A stretch of DNA of 64,000 nt from Liopterus haemorrhoidalis. Its lineage: Eukaryota; Arthropoda; Insecta; Coleoptera; Dytiscidae. The notes below the pieces were generated by a model. The model did not search any database. It was not told the origin of the DNA and saw only the letters and a program-made list of their open reading frames with translations. Positions 1-11,094 of this stretch are shown piece by piece (positions within the stretch are counted from its first letter, which is position 1; each line of letters opens with the position of its first letter). Made by a program: the position numbers and the translations under genes. Location of the stretch: positions 14,849,575-14,913,574 of the forward strand of contig OZ020616.1 in assembly GCA_963971575.1 (NCBI GenBank), written 5' to 3'.

Positions 1-84
1 CTAATCGTTCGTTACTTTATTAATATCAGTACATTTGACTCAGTATCGTATCTCTTCTTTTTTTCTATTAATTGAATTAGTGAC

Positions 85-709
85 ATGTCCAGTAAAACCG
101 AAGAAAAAAGCGATCATTGTCTTGGAAGTGCTTCGTGAACGACCAATTTTTGTGGGTTTCGGTTCATCTTGGAAGAAGTGGATTGTTGCTTAGTTTCCGG
201 TTCATATGAATAAATTCAAGTTTCGTCACTTGTAACGATGTTGTATACGGTTTTTGCAGTGCCCAGGTTGATTTTTTTTTTTTTTTAGAATTCCCTTACA
301 CCAATCAACACCAGTCTTTTTTTGAACTTCGGTCAAATTACTCGGAATCCATCGGGATCACAGCTAAATGTTCATGCAAAATCGAATGTATTGCAGTCTG
401 CGACATGCCAAAGGGTGCCTCTACCTCATTGTAAGTTACATGCCGATCTTCTTCAATAATTTTGCGCACAGCATCGATGTTTTTTTGAATCACACCCGAT
501 TTTGGTCGACTTTCACGAGATTCATCAATGATGGATGCACGACCACGACGAAATTCTGCAAACCAATTGTAAACAGTCTTTTCTGATGGTGCTTCATTAC
601 CAAAAGTTAAACGAAGCGAATCTATGCATTGTTGTTGAGTTAAACCTTTACTAAAATCGTAAAAAATCATCCAACGAAAACCTTCACGACTAATATCCAT
701 TTTTTTCAC
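85..709 (-). pseudogene. mariner transposase remnant (N-terminal and central part)
   Basis: The open part (338-709) is the paired helix-turn-helix DNA-binding half of a mariner transposase, with the motifs 'TVYNWFAEFRRGRAS' and 'DESRESRP'. Continuing on the same strand to about 85, other frames give RWIPSNLTEVQ, a 'TSDET' block at the first catalytic aspartate, YEPETKQQS and an FFG..GHV block, all in normal mariner order. An in-frame stop just after TSDET and frameshifts in poly-A tracts make it inactive. The catalytic end with the second and third Asp is missing. A close relative lies at 38266-39616. Mariner identity is firm; the subfamily is not assigned. Confidence 0.85.
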
Positions 710-944
710 AAACTTGTTATTTTTTTAAAGGTTCACTGTCAGTAAACTACTCGGTCAATTTATAAGCTGCCACTGATTTCAGAATAACAAATGTCAAATT
801 TTACGAATATAGCAATGACACATTTCAATATTTCCATCCAGTAGTTGTTTGTAAAAACATAAAAGGTAACTATCGTATTTTTAAATTACAGAAATATAAG
901 TTTAACTGAATAATGAATACCAAACGGCGCTACTGATATGGAGG

Positions 945-1432
945 CAGGATCGGCTCAAGGGTACCTGGCGCCCGGATGCAAAATTAGGTTAGCCCCCCCC
1001 CCCACTTATATTTTTTTAAATAATTTTTTTGATAACTAAAATAAAACAAAATAAAATAATCATATTTATTGCCATTTTTAATATAATACTAAAAATTTTC
1101 TGAGCCTTGTAAAAAACGGAATTTACATCATTGGTATAGTAAAGAAAAACATTGTTATAAAAAAATAACATATCGAAAAAAGCATTTAAGATTTTTATTT
1201 TTTCGCTAAATTTCCTTGCATTTCCTTGCCCAGTAAAAAAAGTATTATTTATGTTTAAATTTCCCCCTTGCTACCCCCCCCCCCCCGACTTTACAACAAG
1301 CCTGAAGTACCATTTTAATTAAAGCTATTTTGATATTGTAAAAAGCTATAATTTTTTTGCTTCGACTCCGCCGAGCCCTTTGCGCGTGGCGCCACGATGG
1401 CATCGCCTGCATACCGTCTTGAGCCGCCCCTG
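945..1432. mobile_element. short non-autonomous hAT element
   Basis: The ends are inverted: CAGGATCGGCTCAAG on the left and, read inward from the right, CAGGGGCGGCTCAAG. Flanking 8-mers TATGGAGG (937-944) and TATGGAGA (1433-1440) match at 7 of 8, as expected of an aged hAT target duplication. Runs of C occur near both ends. The 488 bp contain no coding remnant. Confidence 0.75.
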
Positions 1433-2377
1433 TATGGAGAAGTAGGTATAACAAACAGATGTTTTTGAAAATTCATCGTTTCACTTCTGTCGATAGTAAT
1501 CTACTTTGATCCACTATTTTCCTGAATTGCTCGATTTTATAATAACAAGCTATAATATTTTGAGATCCATCTCAACTTAATTCACCTATTGACATCTGGA
1601 TTTTTCGAATAAAAAATCTAGATTTTTTTCAAATAATAATATTTAAAGTAGAAATTCTTTTTATTTGAATAACTTCTGATTTGAATTCGTCTGAATTTTT
1701 TCTTTACTCTGTAACACTATTGAATTCGAGATTTTATTCAGTTGAAAATGTCATTTTTAATAACTTCAGTTAGTAAAATTGAGTGAAAAGTCTGAATAAC
1801 AAAGTGTATTTTTAGATGTCGCCAAATGATAACTTGCCAACTGACATGTTGTAAATTTGATTAGATAATGAAATTTCCAAATTATAAATTGGAACAGAGG
1901 TAAAATAACAAAAATTAGGAAAATTACAACAGTCAAGTTTTAAAACATGAAATTGAAAACTCGCTAATCGAATTTTTTCATTGCTTTCCCGACGCCTACG
2001 TGGCGCATAAGAGCTGAGAAGGTAATTTGCCCGTTTCTAAACCTCTGACATTATATTAAGTTGTATAATTTCTGTTATATTTTTGGATAAAATTAAAATT
2101 GATATAATTATAAAATAATTATTTATGCAATTAGTGTATAAAGAAGGTCTTTTCAATGGAGTGTACATTTTCGCACAAGACTTCACCCGAGTGTTGAAAA
2201 TGGTAGCATGAGATTGAAAAGAGTACTTTACACACGTAATTAATGCAACAATTTTTTCCGAAAAAAATAATAATAAATTGAAAATTATTGAATACCAATT
2301 AATATACATTCTTCCATATTGGTACTTAGTACCAAAATTCTACATAATATGGCAGTCAATATGTATACATACTAGAT
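1433..2377. other. AT-rich stretch without a supported gene
   Basis: No coding region or complete element was recognised. A short GC-richer block at about 1985-2050 is similar, on the opposite strand, to 55245-55330: both share a GGTTTAGAAACGG core followed by ACCTTCTC and a TTAT.CGCC/GGCGT.GGGAA stretch. This suggests an unclassified dispersed repeat. Confidence 0.4.
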
Positions 2378-3594
2378 CAGGGTTTCCCAAACTGTGCTCC
2401 GCGGAGCACCAAGTGCTTAGCGGTGCATCTACTAGTGCTCCGCGAGCATATTAGACAGAAAAGTAAATAAAATAAATGTGATCAGATGTGAAAATAGTGT
2501 TTGTTTTTTTTTTCAAAACAAACGTTTCACTCAGAAATGATACGCTACTGAAGATAACAAAAGCCAGTACAATAATATTTTATTGCCCCCAATAAATGTC
2601 AATAAAGACACTAGAATCTCAATAGTTCAACTGGCCATTGAAAAAGTTTTAACCATTATGAAATACAAATATACAGCTGACTGACTGTTCTATTACAGGG
2701 CTGATATATTACAAGAGCGGCATATAATACAGTACAAATTCCTTAAAATTTGCCAAATAATAGATAATGGATGTTGTGACGTTTCATGCAATGGGAATAT
2801 GAATTACCTATATTCTTTATATCTCTTATAATTCAGACAGAAAGTCATTAAGTCATAGTGGTGCAGTGTGATTTATTTGTTTTTGCTGCGATTATTTTTC
2901 GATGGATCACTGGCTTAAGTACGGATTGTTAAAAAAAAGCTGCCAAAGTTTCCGTCTCAGAACGTCCAGTAGACGACAAATTTGTTCAAATATTATAAAG
3001 ATAATATTTTAATAGTTTTTTCTTACGCTTAAGACTTATGGATTAAGTTTTTACCAACCGCTACATACATATAAGGGAGGTATAGTGATCGTACCGATTT
3101 TGACATTTTTAAATTTCGATGGATGTCCACGGATTGAGGTTCCTACAAAATGTTTTTACTATTTTTAGCATGATGTCTGTCGGTCTGTCTGTATGTCTGT
3201 CTGTCGGTCCTAGGACACGTGTAAAGCGAATTTGGCTAAACAGATTTTTATGAAATTTCTTTTTTAAGTTTCTCACACCAATGGCATCAGTTAATCAACT
3301 TTTGGTAAAAAGCGCTCATCTATAAATAGAAGATTTTTGACCTGTGGTGGCCACAGCTGATTTAAAAAAATATATTTTTACGTTATTTTAACTTTATTTT
3401 TATTGTAGTAATAATACTTAATAAAATGATAAGATTGCTCGCATTCTCAATACGTATAAATTCAGATGTTGTGAAAAATCACCCCCTCCGAAATATTTTT
3501 CTGCGTACGCCACTGTATATAGCAACGATAATGCTCCGCGACGAATTATTCTCGTGAAAAGTGCTCCGCGGCTCAAAAAGTTTGGGAATCTCTG
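2378..3594 (+). mobile_element. hAT element, mostly degraded
   Basis: Termini are CAGGGTTTCCCAAACT on the left and, inward from the right, CAGAGATTCCCAAACT; both continue into 'GCGGAGCAC'. The flanking 8-mers tactagat (2370-2377) and tactaaat (3595-3602) differ at one base. At 2901 a short plus-strand reading, MDHWLKYG.LKKS, resembles the start of BED-finger hAT transposases; no catalytic core remains. A family A repeat (3050-3362) was inserted into its right half. Confidence 0.75.
3050..3362 (+). repeat. interspersed repeat family A, copy 1
   Basis: It starts with an ATATAAGGGAGGTAT block, passes through the conserved GATTTTGACATTT and TAGCATGATGTCTGTC, then an imperfect TGTC microsatellite, and ends at CTGTGGTGGCCACAGCTGA. 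The same order occurs near 45.4, 47.6 and 17.3 kb. No coding potential is evident. Microsatellite-bearing families of this type are sometimes Helitron derivatives, but no Helitron end is demonstrated here. Confidence 0.7.
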
Positions 3595-4118
3595 TACTAA
3601 ATCAAAATAAAAGTAAAAATATTAAAAAAAAAAAATCACTTTCAAGTACTTTCAAGTAGGTACGACTTGAAAGTGAAATATTTATTACATTTACTATGCA
3701 CCGATCTACAAGAGTAAAGATGCGAAAGCGTTTTAGTCAAAATACAGATAGCCGTGGAAATAAAATACAATAAATCACAAATTGAAACAAAAGATTATTT
3801 TATTATATTGATGTCGGTGAAATAGAAGAATTACAATGAAATTTATATTAAATGTTCAAAATGTCTCCTTTCCCTGCCAAACAATAACCTAATCTATCAT
3901 AAAAAGAATATCTTAGAACATTCTAAAGATATTTCATAGATAAAGAAGGAAATAGATGCGAAACTGCCGTTATATTTTTTGAAACAAAATTAGCGCTGTA
4001 GTTGTTGGGTTATGGAACTAAAATTGGTAGGGGAGGAAAGGGTTGGGTTTTCGCGGGTATTTCAAATGCTTCAGTGGATATAATTGTAAGCATAATTAGA
4101 TGTTATTATAAAATGAAA

Positions 4119-4202
4119 CAATTGTTATGATTTATTTTGTCTATTTTTAATATTATTAACGACAACAATATTAAAAATAGACAAAATAAATCATAACAAT
4201 TG
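4119..4202. repeat. near-perfect 36-bp inverted repeat (palindrome)
   Basis: The arm 4119-4154 is the exact reverse complement of 4167-4202, with a 12-nt loop (4155-4166). With a few mismatches the pairing continues outward to about 4095 and 4226. In the sister element at 52.9 kb most of one arm is missing, so it would not form a hairpin there. Confidence 0.9.
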
Positions 4203-4361
4203 TATCATTTAATAATAACATTTAATTGTGTTTACAATTAAAAACAAGCAGTTAGGAATCATACAGAAACAGAAAAACAATAACTAGCAGAAATAATTAT
4301 TTATTAAGTAGACTAACATATAACATAATATTTACTAATACTTAATAATTATGGACACTTC

Positions 4362-4507
4362 CATGGACAAGCCATCCAATTTTGGATTTCCAATGTTCCT
4401 CATCCACGTTTTATACAATTCTGGAGCCACACGTGTCTTCGGGTTTGGAAAGCGATATCTTGTAGGTTCACTACTATCACATCCCAAAACAAAGCATTTA
4501 ACACCCG
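4362..4507 (-). pseudogene. THAP-like zinc-finger exon remnant
   Basis: The reading on this strand gives KCFVLGCDSSEPTRYRFPNP followed by TRVAPELYKTW and MRNIGNPKL. The C-x4-C pair, the 'FPNPK' segment, the tryptophan and the basic loop match the first part of a THAP (C2CH) DNA-binding domain; the distal C-x2-H pair is not in this exon. Relative to the copy at 52583 an extra base disrupts the start codon (AAAATCGGG versus AAAATGGGT). THAP is the best match; the call rests on the motif pattern alone. Confidence 0.6.
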
Positions 4508-5259
4508 ATTTTCCGAATTAAACAATGAAATTACAAAATTTTAGAAGACGATTTTGACACTAATTACAGATTTTGACGCTAATGACAGAAGCCGTAACAG
4601 GCAACATCCTGTCATGCACGTAGCTATAGCGACTGGCAGCGACTGGGGCGCTATTCGTGTTGGGTTATGGAACGTAATATGGTTTTCGTTTTGCCATTAG
4701 AGTTTCACCCCCCTGAGATATTCTGTCTTTTAATGATTAATAAAATCTGAATAATTCTTAAACATAAATAACTTTAAAATTTTGTTTTATGTTTCATTTC
4801 CACGGCTATGTGAATTTTGACGAAAACATCATAATTTATTTTCCAAATATCTAGTGTTACAGGTATTCTAAGACATCAAATTTAGACTTTTAAAAAGTAA
4901 ATAGGTACTAATTTTAAATAACTTTTTATTCTTGTAATTTTGCTCTAAAATGTACAGGAGAGCCAATTTCCGCACTTATTTAAAATCCTATGATCCGCGT
5001 TACGGTGCACACAAGGTATGTGTCAGATAGCCTTTTTTAGCACTCTTGCTAAATCTCTTGAAATTAAAATATAAATAGGTTTTTTATCATTAAATACATA
5101 TTTTTTTATATTTATCCCGTATGTACTTTTTTGAACTGGAACTATATTTTTTCCTATATGTGGTTCAAAGAGTTGTACAAGCGTGCCAAATTTCAACATT
5201 TTATGTTCAGCCGTTTGGCTACAATTTCTACTGTACAGACAGAGACACATGACTTACAT

Positions 5260-5381
5260 CAGCGGTTCTCAAACTTTTTGCTCTGCGGAGCCCTCCAAAG
5301 GCATACAAATTTCCACGGAACCTCACTGGTTCACTTATTATGTGTATGTACCACTCGACGATATTTAACATCGAAGAGTAG

Positions 5382-5414
<33 letters not shown>

Positions 5415-6402
5415 AATAAAAAGAAAGAATTAAATTATTTGTACTTCAATAAAATCATTTATTTATCAGAAAATAATTGCAAAATATTATAAAAAACATT
5501 TTTAGTGGGATGCATGGGCTTCTTTCCTATTTTTACATAATTCTTTTATGTCTGGCTTTATAGAGGACAGTTGAATCCTCATCAGTTGACAGTTGACCAG
5601 CTTCTGCATCGAGTCTGTTGCGGTATTTTGTTTTTGTTGCAGCATACGAAGAAAATCCAGATTCGCACAGATAAGTCCTAGCGAAAGGAAGAAGTATTTT
5701 AACAGCTTTCATTGATAAATCTGCATATTCTTCTCTCAAAGTGCACCAAAATTCTGGCAAAGATAGTTTTTCAAATATGGCCTGTAGTGAGGAATCTGAA
5801 ATCATGTTCTTAAATTTCGTATTCCTTAGCTGTGAATGTTTCTGGCCTTTTCTGAACTATGAATGGGTTTCTAATCCATGTATAATTTTTAAGCTTTTCA
5901 TTCTCATCATCTGGAAAATATTGTTTGACCGAGTTTAAAATATCTTCCAAATGTTGACAAATTTCAAAACACAACATAATAAGGTTAATTGCATCAATGT
6001 CTACATTAATTCATCGCAAGTATTGTGAGCTATCTAGCTCACGAGAGCAATCATCAGTCCGATCTCAATAGTCAAACTCAACTAGTCAAGCATTTTGCGT
6101 TGCAACAAAAACTCAAATCGTAAAAACTAATTGAACAATTGAAGAACTTACTTACTGTTTTTATCGAATAGGCGAGTGCACTATATTGAATTAACCGTTA
6201 CAGATTTTTTTAGTTCATTCATTAAATAAATCTAAATTTTTCAGAGCAACAAATTAACTTTAATTAATAATAATTATTTTTTTTTGTTAATATATATATT
6301 AATTTTTGTAAATATATATTATTTATATTTATAATTCACGGAGCCCTTAGAGGTAGCTCCCGGAACCCCAGGGCTCCGCGGAGCACACTTTGAGAACCGC
6401 TG
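5260..6402 (-). mobile_element. hAT element with perfect 8-bp TSD
   Basis: Ends are CAGCGGTTCTCAAACT and its imperfect inverse (inward from the right CAGCGGTTCTCAAAGT), both followed by a GCGGAGC block. The octamer acttacat is duplicated exactly at 5252-5259 and 6403-6410. It contains the C-terminal part of a hAT transposase on the minus strand, and (TA)n tracts at 5383-5410 and near 6290. It landed in a family B repeat, so it is younger than that repeat. Confidence 0.9.
5536..5990 (-). pseudogene. hAT transposase C-terminal remnant (BED/ZBED5-like group)
   Basis: From high to low coordinates the strand encodes YFPDDENEKLKNYTWIRNPF, then after a frame change 'SSLQAIFEKL', 'FWCTLREEYADLSMKA' and 'LLPFARTYLCESGFS' with 'TKYRNRLD'. 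The LLPF.TYLCE.GFS..KTKYRNRL signature is the hAT dimerisation region of the ZBED5/SCAND3-like branch. About 150 residues of a roughly 600-residue protein remain, with at least one frameshift and no catalytic N-terminal half. Confidence 0.85.
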
Positions 6403-6455
6403 ACTTACATTATAAGGGTTTTCTAGTGGCCATACCTACAAAACCCTAAAAACCG

Positions 6456-7439
6456 TCAACTTGGTTGTAAAAAAAAGGAGATATTTATCCTAAATTATCA
6501 CAATTGGTCAGACAATACTTATCAGCATCTCTACCAGCATACCCAACAAACGAATATTTATCGAAACAGGTATTATTTACAAAGAGATTTTAAAAAAACA
6601 TCCTTTATCTTATTTTGTCATGAGGGATTTAGGGTCATTAAGGGTTTATTTACATGTATCTGCTCGGTCCCTACTTTTAGATACTAAATACTTGAGGGCG
6701 AATCAACCCCTAAGTTGACACCATATCAGAAGGGCATATTACGATATTGTGTCCGAGATTTGAACCCGTGTACTTGTACTCCGTACGCATATATCTATTT
6801 ATTTATTTTTAATTAAAGATTCGTCAATTCAACACTTAAACAATTCAATGAGTAAATCTTAGGTTGATATTAAATGGTTTGCAAACAGTGAGTAAAGCCA
6901 GCCACAGGTCTATTAACTGACATGGGGGGCAATATTGGCTACTTCCGCATCAGGGACTCTGTGTAATAGCACACATAAACACACAGAGACGCGGTTGTGT
7001 TGTGTGTCCCATTGGCTAAATCCCCTGGTCTGGATCAGGGTAAATCACACGTGTGGAAATGGAGGAAAGAGTGAAAAAGAGAAAGCGAGAGAGTTAACTG
7101 CATTACAGTGATAAAGGTTGGGATTCATGAAGTTTCATCAACTTACACTACCTCTAGATGTATCTTATAAATCTAAGTTTGTAATTTATTATACAAATGT
7201 TTGTAGTAAAAACTTCGTTGAGAACGAAAACAAAATATGTAAGTTCATTTGCCTGTGGGTTGCTATTAAAACTTCGACGTCTAGCGTCGCAAGGAGGCAT
7301 CAGTAGTCACCAGTTTCCCATCCAAAATTATTCACTTATAATCTTCCCCTCTACAAGTTTTTTCTTGTTAGTCATTTTTCACTGTATAGTATTAATGAGG
7401 CAATCTTGAGTGCGCTGAAAGATAAATGAATAACAGATT
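6456..7439. other. intergenic stretch holding one SINE
   Basis: Apart from the SINE at 6662-6795 nothing is identified. A GC-richer part near 6890-7060 (ACACAGAGACGCGG, CCCCTGGTCTGGATCAGGG) looks repeat-like but has no partner in this window. Confidence 0.3.
6662..6795 (-). repeat. tRNA-derived SINE, 5'-truncated copy
   Basis: On the minus strand a pol III B-box-like GGGTTCAAATC is followed by a body homologous to the SINE at 50325-50496 (shared GAATCAACCCC.AG..GAC.....ATATC.GAAG and TACTAAATACTTGAG-like blocks). The A-box half is missing. Confidence 0.55.
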
Positions 7440-7800
7440 AAAGTGTTGACAGAATATTTGTAGACGCTGGCGTCAGACAAGAAAGCATTCTCACACCAAT
7501 TCACTTTAATTTGGTAATTGATTCTGCGATGATCAAAGCTATGACAGACTGAAGGACCTATAGATTATGTGGCTGACATTTATTCAGTAATCATGTAGAC
7601 AAAACGATATTTTTTCTGAAGCAGCGATAGTACCTCTGTATAACAACGTATGGAAAACAAAAGCGTATTCACTCCAAAAGCTCAAGCATTTCATATGTTA
7701 AATGAAACAGTTGAGGAGGTGGAAGAGTTTTGTTACAGGGTAAGTATGGTTTCTAAAGATGGCGGCACCCCTGCTATCGTCACCTGCAGAATTTGAATAG
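7440..7800 (+). pseudogene. LINE reverse-transcriptase remnant (RTE/BovB-like)
   Basis: Two readable pieces lie in order. The first, 'RIFVDAGVRQESILTPIHFN' with LVIDSAMIKA, is the GVRQG..LSP.LFN RT block. The second, NETVEEVEEFCYRVSMVSKD plus GG, is the VE.F.YLGS.VSKDGG block after the YADD box. The YADD segment between them is deleted. The order fits an RTE-like or craniofacial-development-protein-2-like LINE; the exact clade is uncertain. Confidence 0.6.
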
Positions 7801-8541
7801 AATCAGCTGTTTTTAGTAAGCCTCACATCATATGGATGCCTTTCCACTACACCAGAACTACCAAGCTACGATCCTTCAATCCTAACATTAAATCTTTTGT
7901 TATGTAGAGGAGTTTGCATCTAAATTGGCATTTCGCAGTTAGTTGCGCAGTAGATTTTGTAAATAATATCGGAAAAAGCCCATTTTCTGTTTGACCACTG
8001 TACGGGTAACTTCATAGAGTACAGAATAGAACAGTTGGAACGTGTTCTGTTTGTATTTTATAGTGCGATCTCTGTCCCATTGGCTCAGCGACCTGATCGA
8101 ATACACGCAGTTTGTAAGTACCCCACCTATATCACCTTTAGTCCAAACAACTCTATGGATGTGAAACATGAAAGTGAAAAAGATAGGGCCGAAGGACGCA
8201 ACATACTGTTTATATGTGTTTATTAATCGCTGTTAGTTTCACGTATGCAGGCAAACTTCGTAATAACACCCCCCTTAGGTTTCAGACACGACCCGTTAGA
8301 GAAGAAGTCCACTATTCGAAGCACTACCTTTTTTTTATCACTTATTGATACATGTATTGCACTATAATCGTGATATACGGAAATAACAGATAAAAATGAC
8401 GCACAAGTAACTAAAATAAACACTGCTCACCTCTTTTTAAGAAAACTGCTAAGCATACTAATCACTGGACAATAAACAACCAGACAAAATTTCAAAGAAG
8501 AATATATGATATAGACTCGCCGACAAAAAAAAAAAAAGGAA
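7801..8541. other. no supported feature
   Basis: Low-complexity AT-rich sequence. Short open frames at 7939-8423 lack any recognisable domain and overlap one another on both strands. Confidence 0.3.
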
Positions 8542-8572
8542 TACAATCGTCTTCTTGAAGAAGACGATTGTA
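8542..8572. repeat. perfect 31-bp palindrome
   Basis: TACAATCGTCTTCTT, a central G, and its exact reverse complement: 15-bp arms with no mismatch. It lies at the left edge of a Tc1-like element, directly after a poly-A run. Confidence 0.9.
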
Positions 8573-9843
8573 CTTTAAAGGCTGATTTAAATTATTTAAC
8601 CGTTTTAATACGAAGCTATAAGTATCAGCATAGACACAATGTGTATATGCATTTGCACAAACAACCATTTTCTGTTGGTAATTAAAGTGTAGCTGTAAAA
8701 GCTGTAACAGTAAATAATACCCGCTTGAACGAAGACAATATGATATTGCATAATAAGTAAATGTATTTTAACACAAGTCACTCGTAATTTCAATCAAATT
8801 TTGGGTATTAGTTACCCATCTTAAGGATTTCTAAACTCTTGCAAGTGTTTTTTGTGCAATAAAATTAAACTGCGACGTGAAGATGTTCGAATATTCCTGG
8901 CGTTTTGGATGTAGCTAAAACGTTATTAATTACGCTATAAAGCGTCATCCGTGAACTGGTCTCTAAACAAAGTAACCTGACTTAAGACTTTCACGAGACA
9001 TAAACGAGTCTCGCAGAACATCGATATTTATCAATTTTACTACGAATTGTCCAAAGAAAGTTAAGGTAACAAGGGTTTGTACCAAAAAGACCTGGAACTA
9101 GTCCGGTTTTGCTGGCAAATCATCGAGTTGAAAGCTTGCGGCTCGCTCGCGAGGCCAGACGTAATCTAGAACAGTATATGCTTACAGATAAGTCGCGGTT
9201 GAGTTTAAAATCTCCAGACGGGCGCGAATGCATGTTCTGAAGGCATAGTGAGAATTTTTCGATATAAAGCATGTCCATTGGGTAGTTGGATCATTATGGT
9301 TTAGGCAGACATCTCAGTGCACTCGAGCTTGTTTTGACTGAGCACGGTGCTTTGACTGCAGAAATGTACACCAAAGACTGTTTAATGTTTAATGCTCGAT
9401 AATTCACGTATACATGTAGCGCGAATTGCGAACGAATCTGTCGATGAAGTAGAAATTCGTCAGTTACGGTGGCCAGCTCACAACTCAGTTGCAAATCTGA
9501 CCAAAAAACTTTGAGATACACTTGGACGCATTAGATTTCGGTTACCAGTGCCCCAAACCCTTCAGTAGTTACGGGTAGCCCTTAGAAGAGAATGGGAAAA
9601 TATTCAGCAGATACAGATCCCTAACCTAATTCAAAGCATCCCAAAGCGTCTCAGAGAAGTATTGAGTTCTAGGAGGAAGCACTTATTAAACTTGATGTGT
9701 CGCCCTTATTTTAACACTGTCAAATCTAAATGAATGAAACCAAAATTTGTTACTTTCAGTTATGTTTCGGTTTTTGTTAACTTTGGGGGTAAATAAAGTT
9801 AATTTTTAACTCGGCATGGCATTTTTCATCTCGTCACACCCTA
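8573..9843 (+). mobile_element. Tc1-like transposon, decayed copy 1
   Basis: Plus-strand fragments follow Tc1 order: a helix-turn-helix block (FWM.LKRY.LRYKASSVNW region near 8900), TDKSRFSLKSPDGRE around the first catalytic Asp, VEIRQLRWPAHNSVANLT around the third catalytic region, and EEWENIQQIQIPNLIQSIPK with RRKHLL near the C terminus. Many frameshifts separate them. A second copy lies at 58908-60020 with the same 5' part. Exact termini were not established; TTTTTCATCTCGTCACACCC near 9820 is a candidate right end. Confidence 0.7.
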
Positions 9844-10064
9844 TAGTACATCTCATAATACATTAACAGGAATTTAACATAATACTTAAGTATGAGGAAA
9901 ATACTGAAATAATAATTAAATAGAATTTTGCTAAGTATCTGGTATCGCGCGTAGAAGGGCCGTGCTGATATAAAGGGGTCGTTATATGGAGTTGTTACCA
10001 AGTTGCCGTTACACTTGTATTTTGACAGGAAATAATCTACTAATCGAAATAAAATAACGATCTG

Positions 10065-10208
10065 TAGGCTATTCCAAACATTTAGGCGTAACTTATTTTA
10101 TGGTTTGAAGTAGGCTTTTGCTAAACAAAATTATCAAAAGCCTCACTTAATCTGTAAAAGTAACTAGAATTGAAAATCTAGATCCGCTTAAAAGTTTGGA
10201 ATAGCCTT
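10065..10208. mobile_element. MITE of the 'GGCTATTCCAAAC' family, internally deleted
   Basis: Left end TAGGCTATTCCAAACATTTA and an inverted right end (AAGTTTGGAATAGCCT). At 144 bp it is a shortened relative of the 413-bp copy at 59263-59675. Confidence 0.7.
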
Positions 10209-10404
10209 TACTAGCGATATTGACCTGTAAATCAGGATATGAGAATGGAACTGGACAGATCATATCCTAACCTATCTATCCTATTTAAAAACAACATTTT
10301 GAAGATCGCCTTGGCAGAAACGTTATTAGAATTTTAGCACCCAGAATTTTAGTGGACCTACGGCATCGCAGACCGCGCGAAACATTAATAGTGTATTTGG
10401 CTCT

Positions 10405-10957
10405 AGTGTTACTACGCAGCAGACAATATCAAATTGGTCCAATAAACATCGTACAGATAGCAAAAAAAAAAAAAAACTGGCTCGTCGATCACAGCAGAAA
10501 TATATTGCAATCAACTGGACGAAGTGATGCAAAAACTTAAAGAAAAACAGCCTAGATTGGTCAACAGATCAACTCCTATCTTATTGTATGATAACGCTAG
10601 ACAACACACTGCACAAATGGCAAAACTACAGGAATTGGAGTTGGATCTTCATCATCCTCCATACTCACTAGACCTAGCCCCCACTGAACACCACTTCTTC
10701 CGCAATTTGGACAACTTTTTAATAGAAAAACAGTTTAATTCTGACAATGCTGTAAAACGGGCCTTCCAGGAATTCATTGACTCTTGTCCGCCCGGGTTTT
10801 ATACCACCGGCCTGAACAACCTGCCGCTTAAATGGCAAAAGTGTATAGACAATATGAGTGTATACTTTGACGAATAAAATAATTCCTTATATTTGTAAGT
10901 TATCAACCAATTTTGCCTTTTTTTTTTCTACAAATTTCATCTTTGATGACCTAATAA
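10405..10957 (+). pseudogene. mariner transposase C-terminal half (Hsmar1/cecropia-like)
   Basis: The frame 10524-10877 reads ILLYDNARQHTAQMAKLQEL around the second catalytic Asp, HHPPYSLDLAPTEHHFF around the third, and ends with 'KWQKCIDNMSVYFDE' and a stop. Upstream codons (SSITAEIYCNQLDE) are in a neighbouring frame. Compared with the sister copy at 50.9 kb it lacks a few residues between the two Asp, and the third catalytic Asp is replaced by Glu (PTE instead of HTD), so this copy should be inactive. The 3' end CATCTTTGATGACCTAA matches the terminal repeat of the 50.7 kb copy. Confidence 0.85.
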
Positions 10958-11094
10958 TATATACTTTCGCGTCTTTTTCATAGGTGAGAGGAAATGATAT
11001 ATTATTTAAAGGGTAGCATTTCAAAGCCACCCTTCAAATACATCCACCCTTGGCAATTGCCCTAATACCAACTCCTATTGACGTAACTGCACCT

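Larger units (their letters stand above)
3935..4715 (-). mobile_element. THAP-domain DNA transposon, non-autonomous, copy A
   Basis: Homologous over its whole length to 52332-53101. Flanking octamers are agatattt (3927-3934) and agatattc (4716-4723), 7 of 8 identical. The element's 5' end (right side here) reads CAGGGGGGTGAAACTC; its 3' end reads CTTTATCTATG. A block GTTCCATAACCCAACA..AGCGC occurs near both ends in the same (direct) orientation. It holds a THAP-like exon and a long palindrome. The 8-bp TSD plus THAP suggests the P superfamily, but clear terminal inverted repeats are lacking, so this is an inference. Confidence 0.7.
5085..6455 (+). repeat. interspersed repeat family B, split by a hAT insertion
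   Basis: Two parts, 5085-5259 and 6403-6455, are continuous family B sequence: a TTTATCCCG block, 'TGTGGTTCAAAGAGTTGTAC', 'GCCAAATTTCAAC', a short cagacagaga tract, then 'GGCCATACCTACAAAACCCT'. The hAT element 5260-6402 sits between them, flanked by a duplicated octamer. Other copies lie near 28.4, 48.9, 56.5 and 62.9 kb. Reading frames here are shadows of the repeat. Confidence 0.75.

Noticed and set aside
5575..5590. CTGATGA on the minus strand inside the hAT element
   Set aside because: It is coding sequence (TDED) of the hAT transposase and lacks the GAAAC half.
6045..6065. CTGATGA on the minus strand as another hammerhead core
   Set aside because: No GAAA follows a plausible stem II within reach, and no stem I partner is visible.
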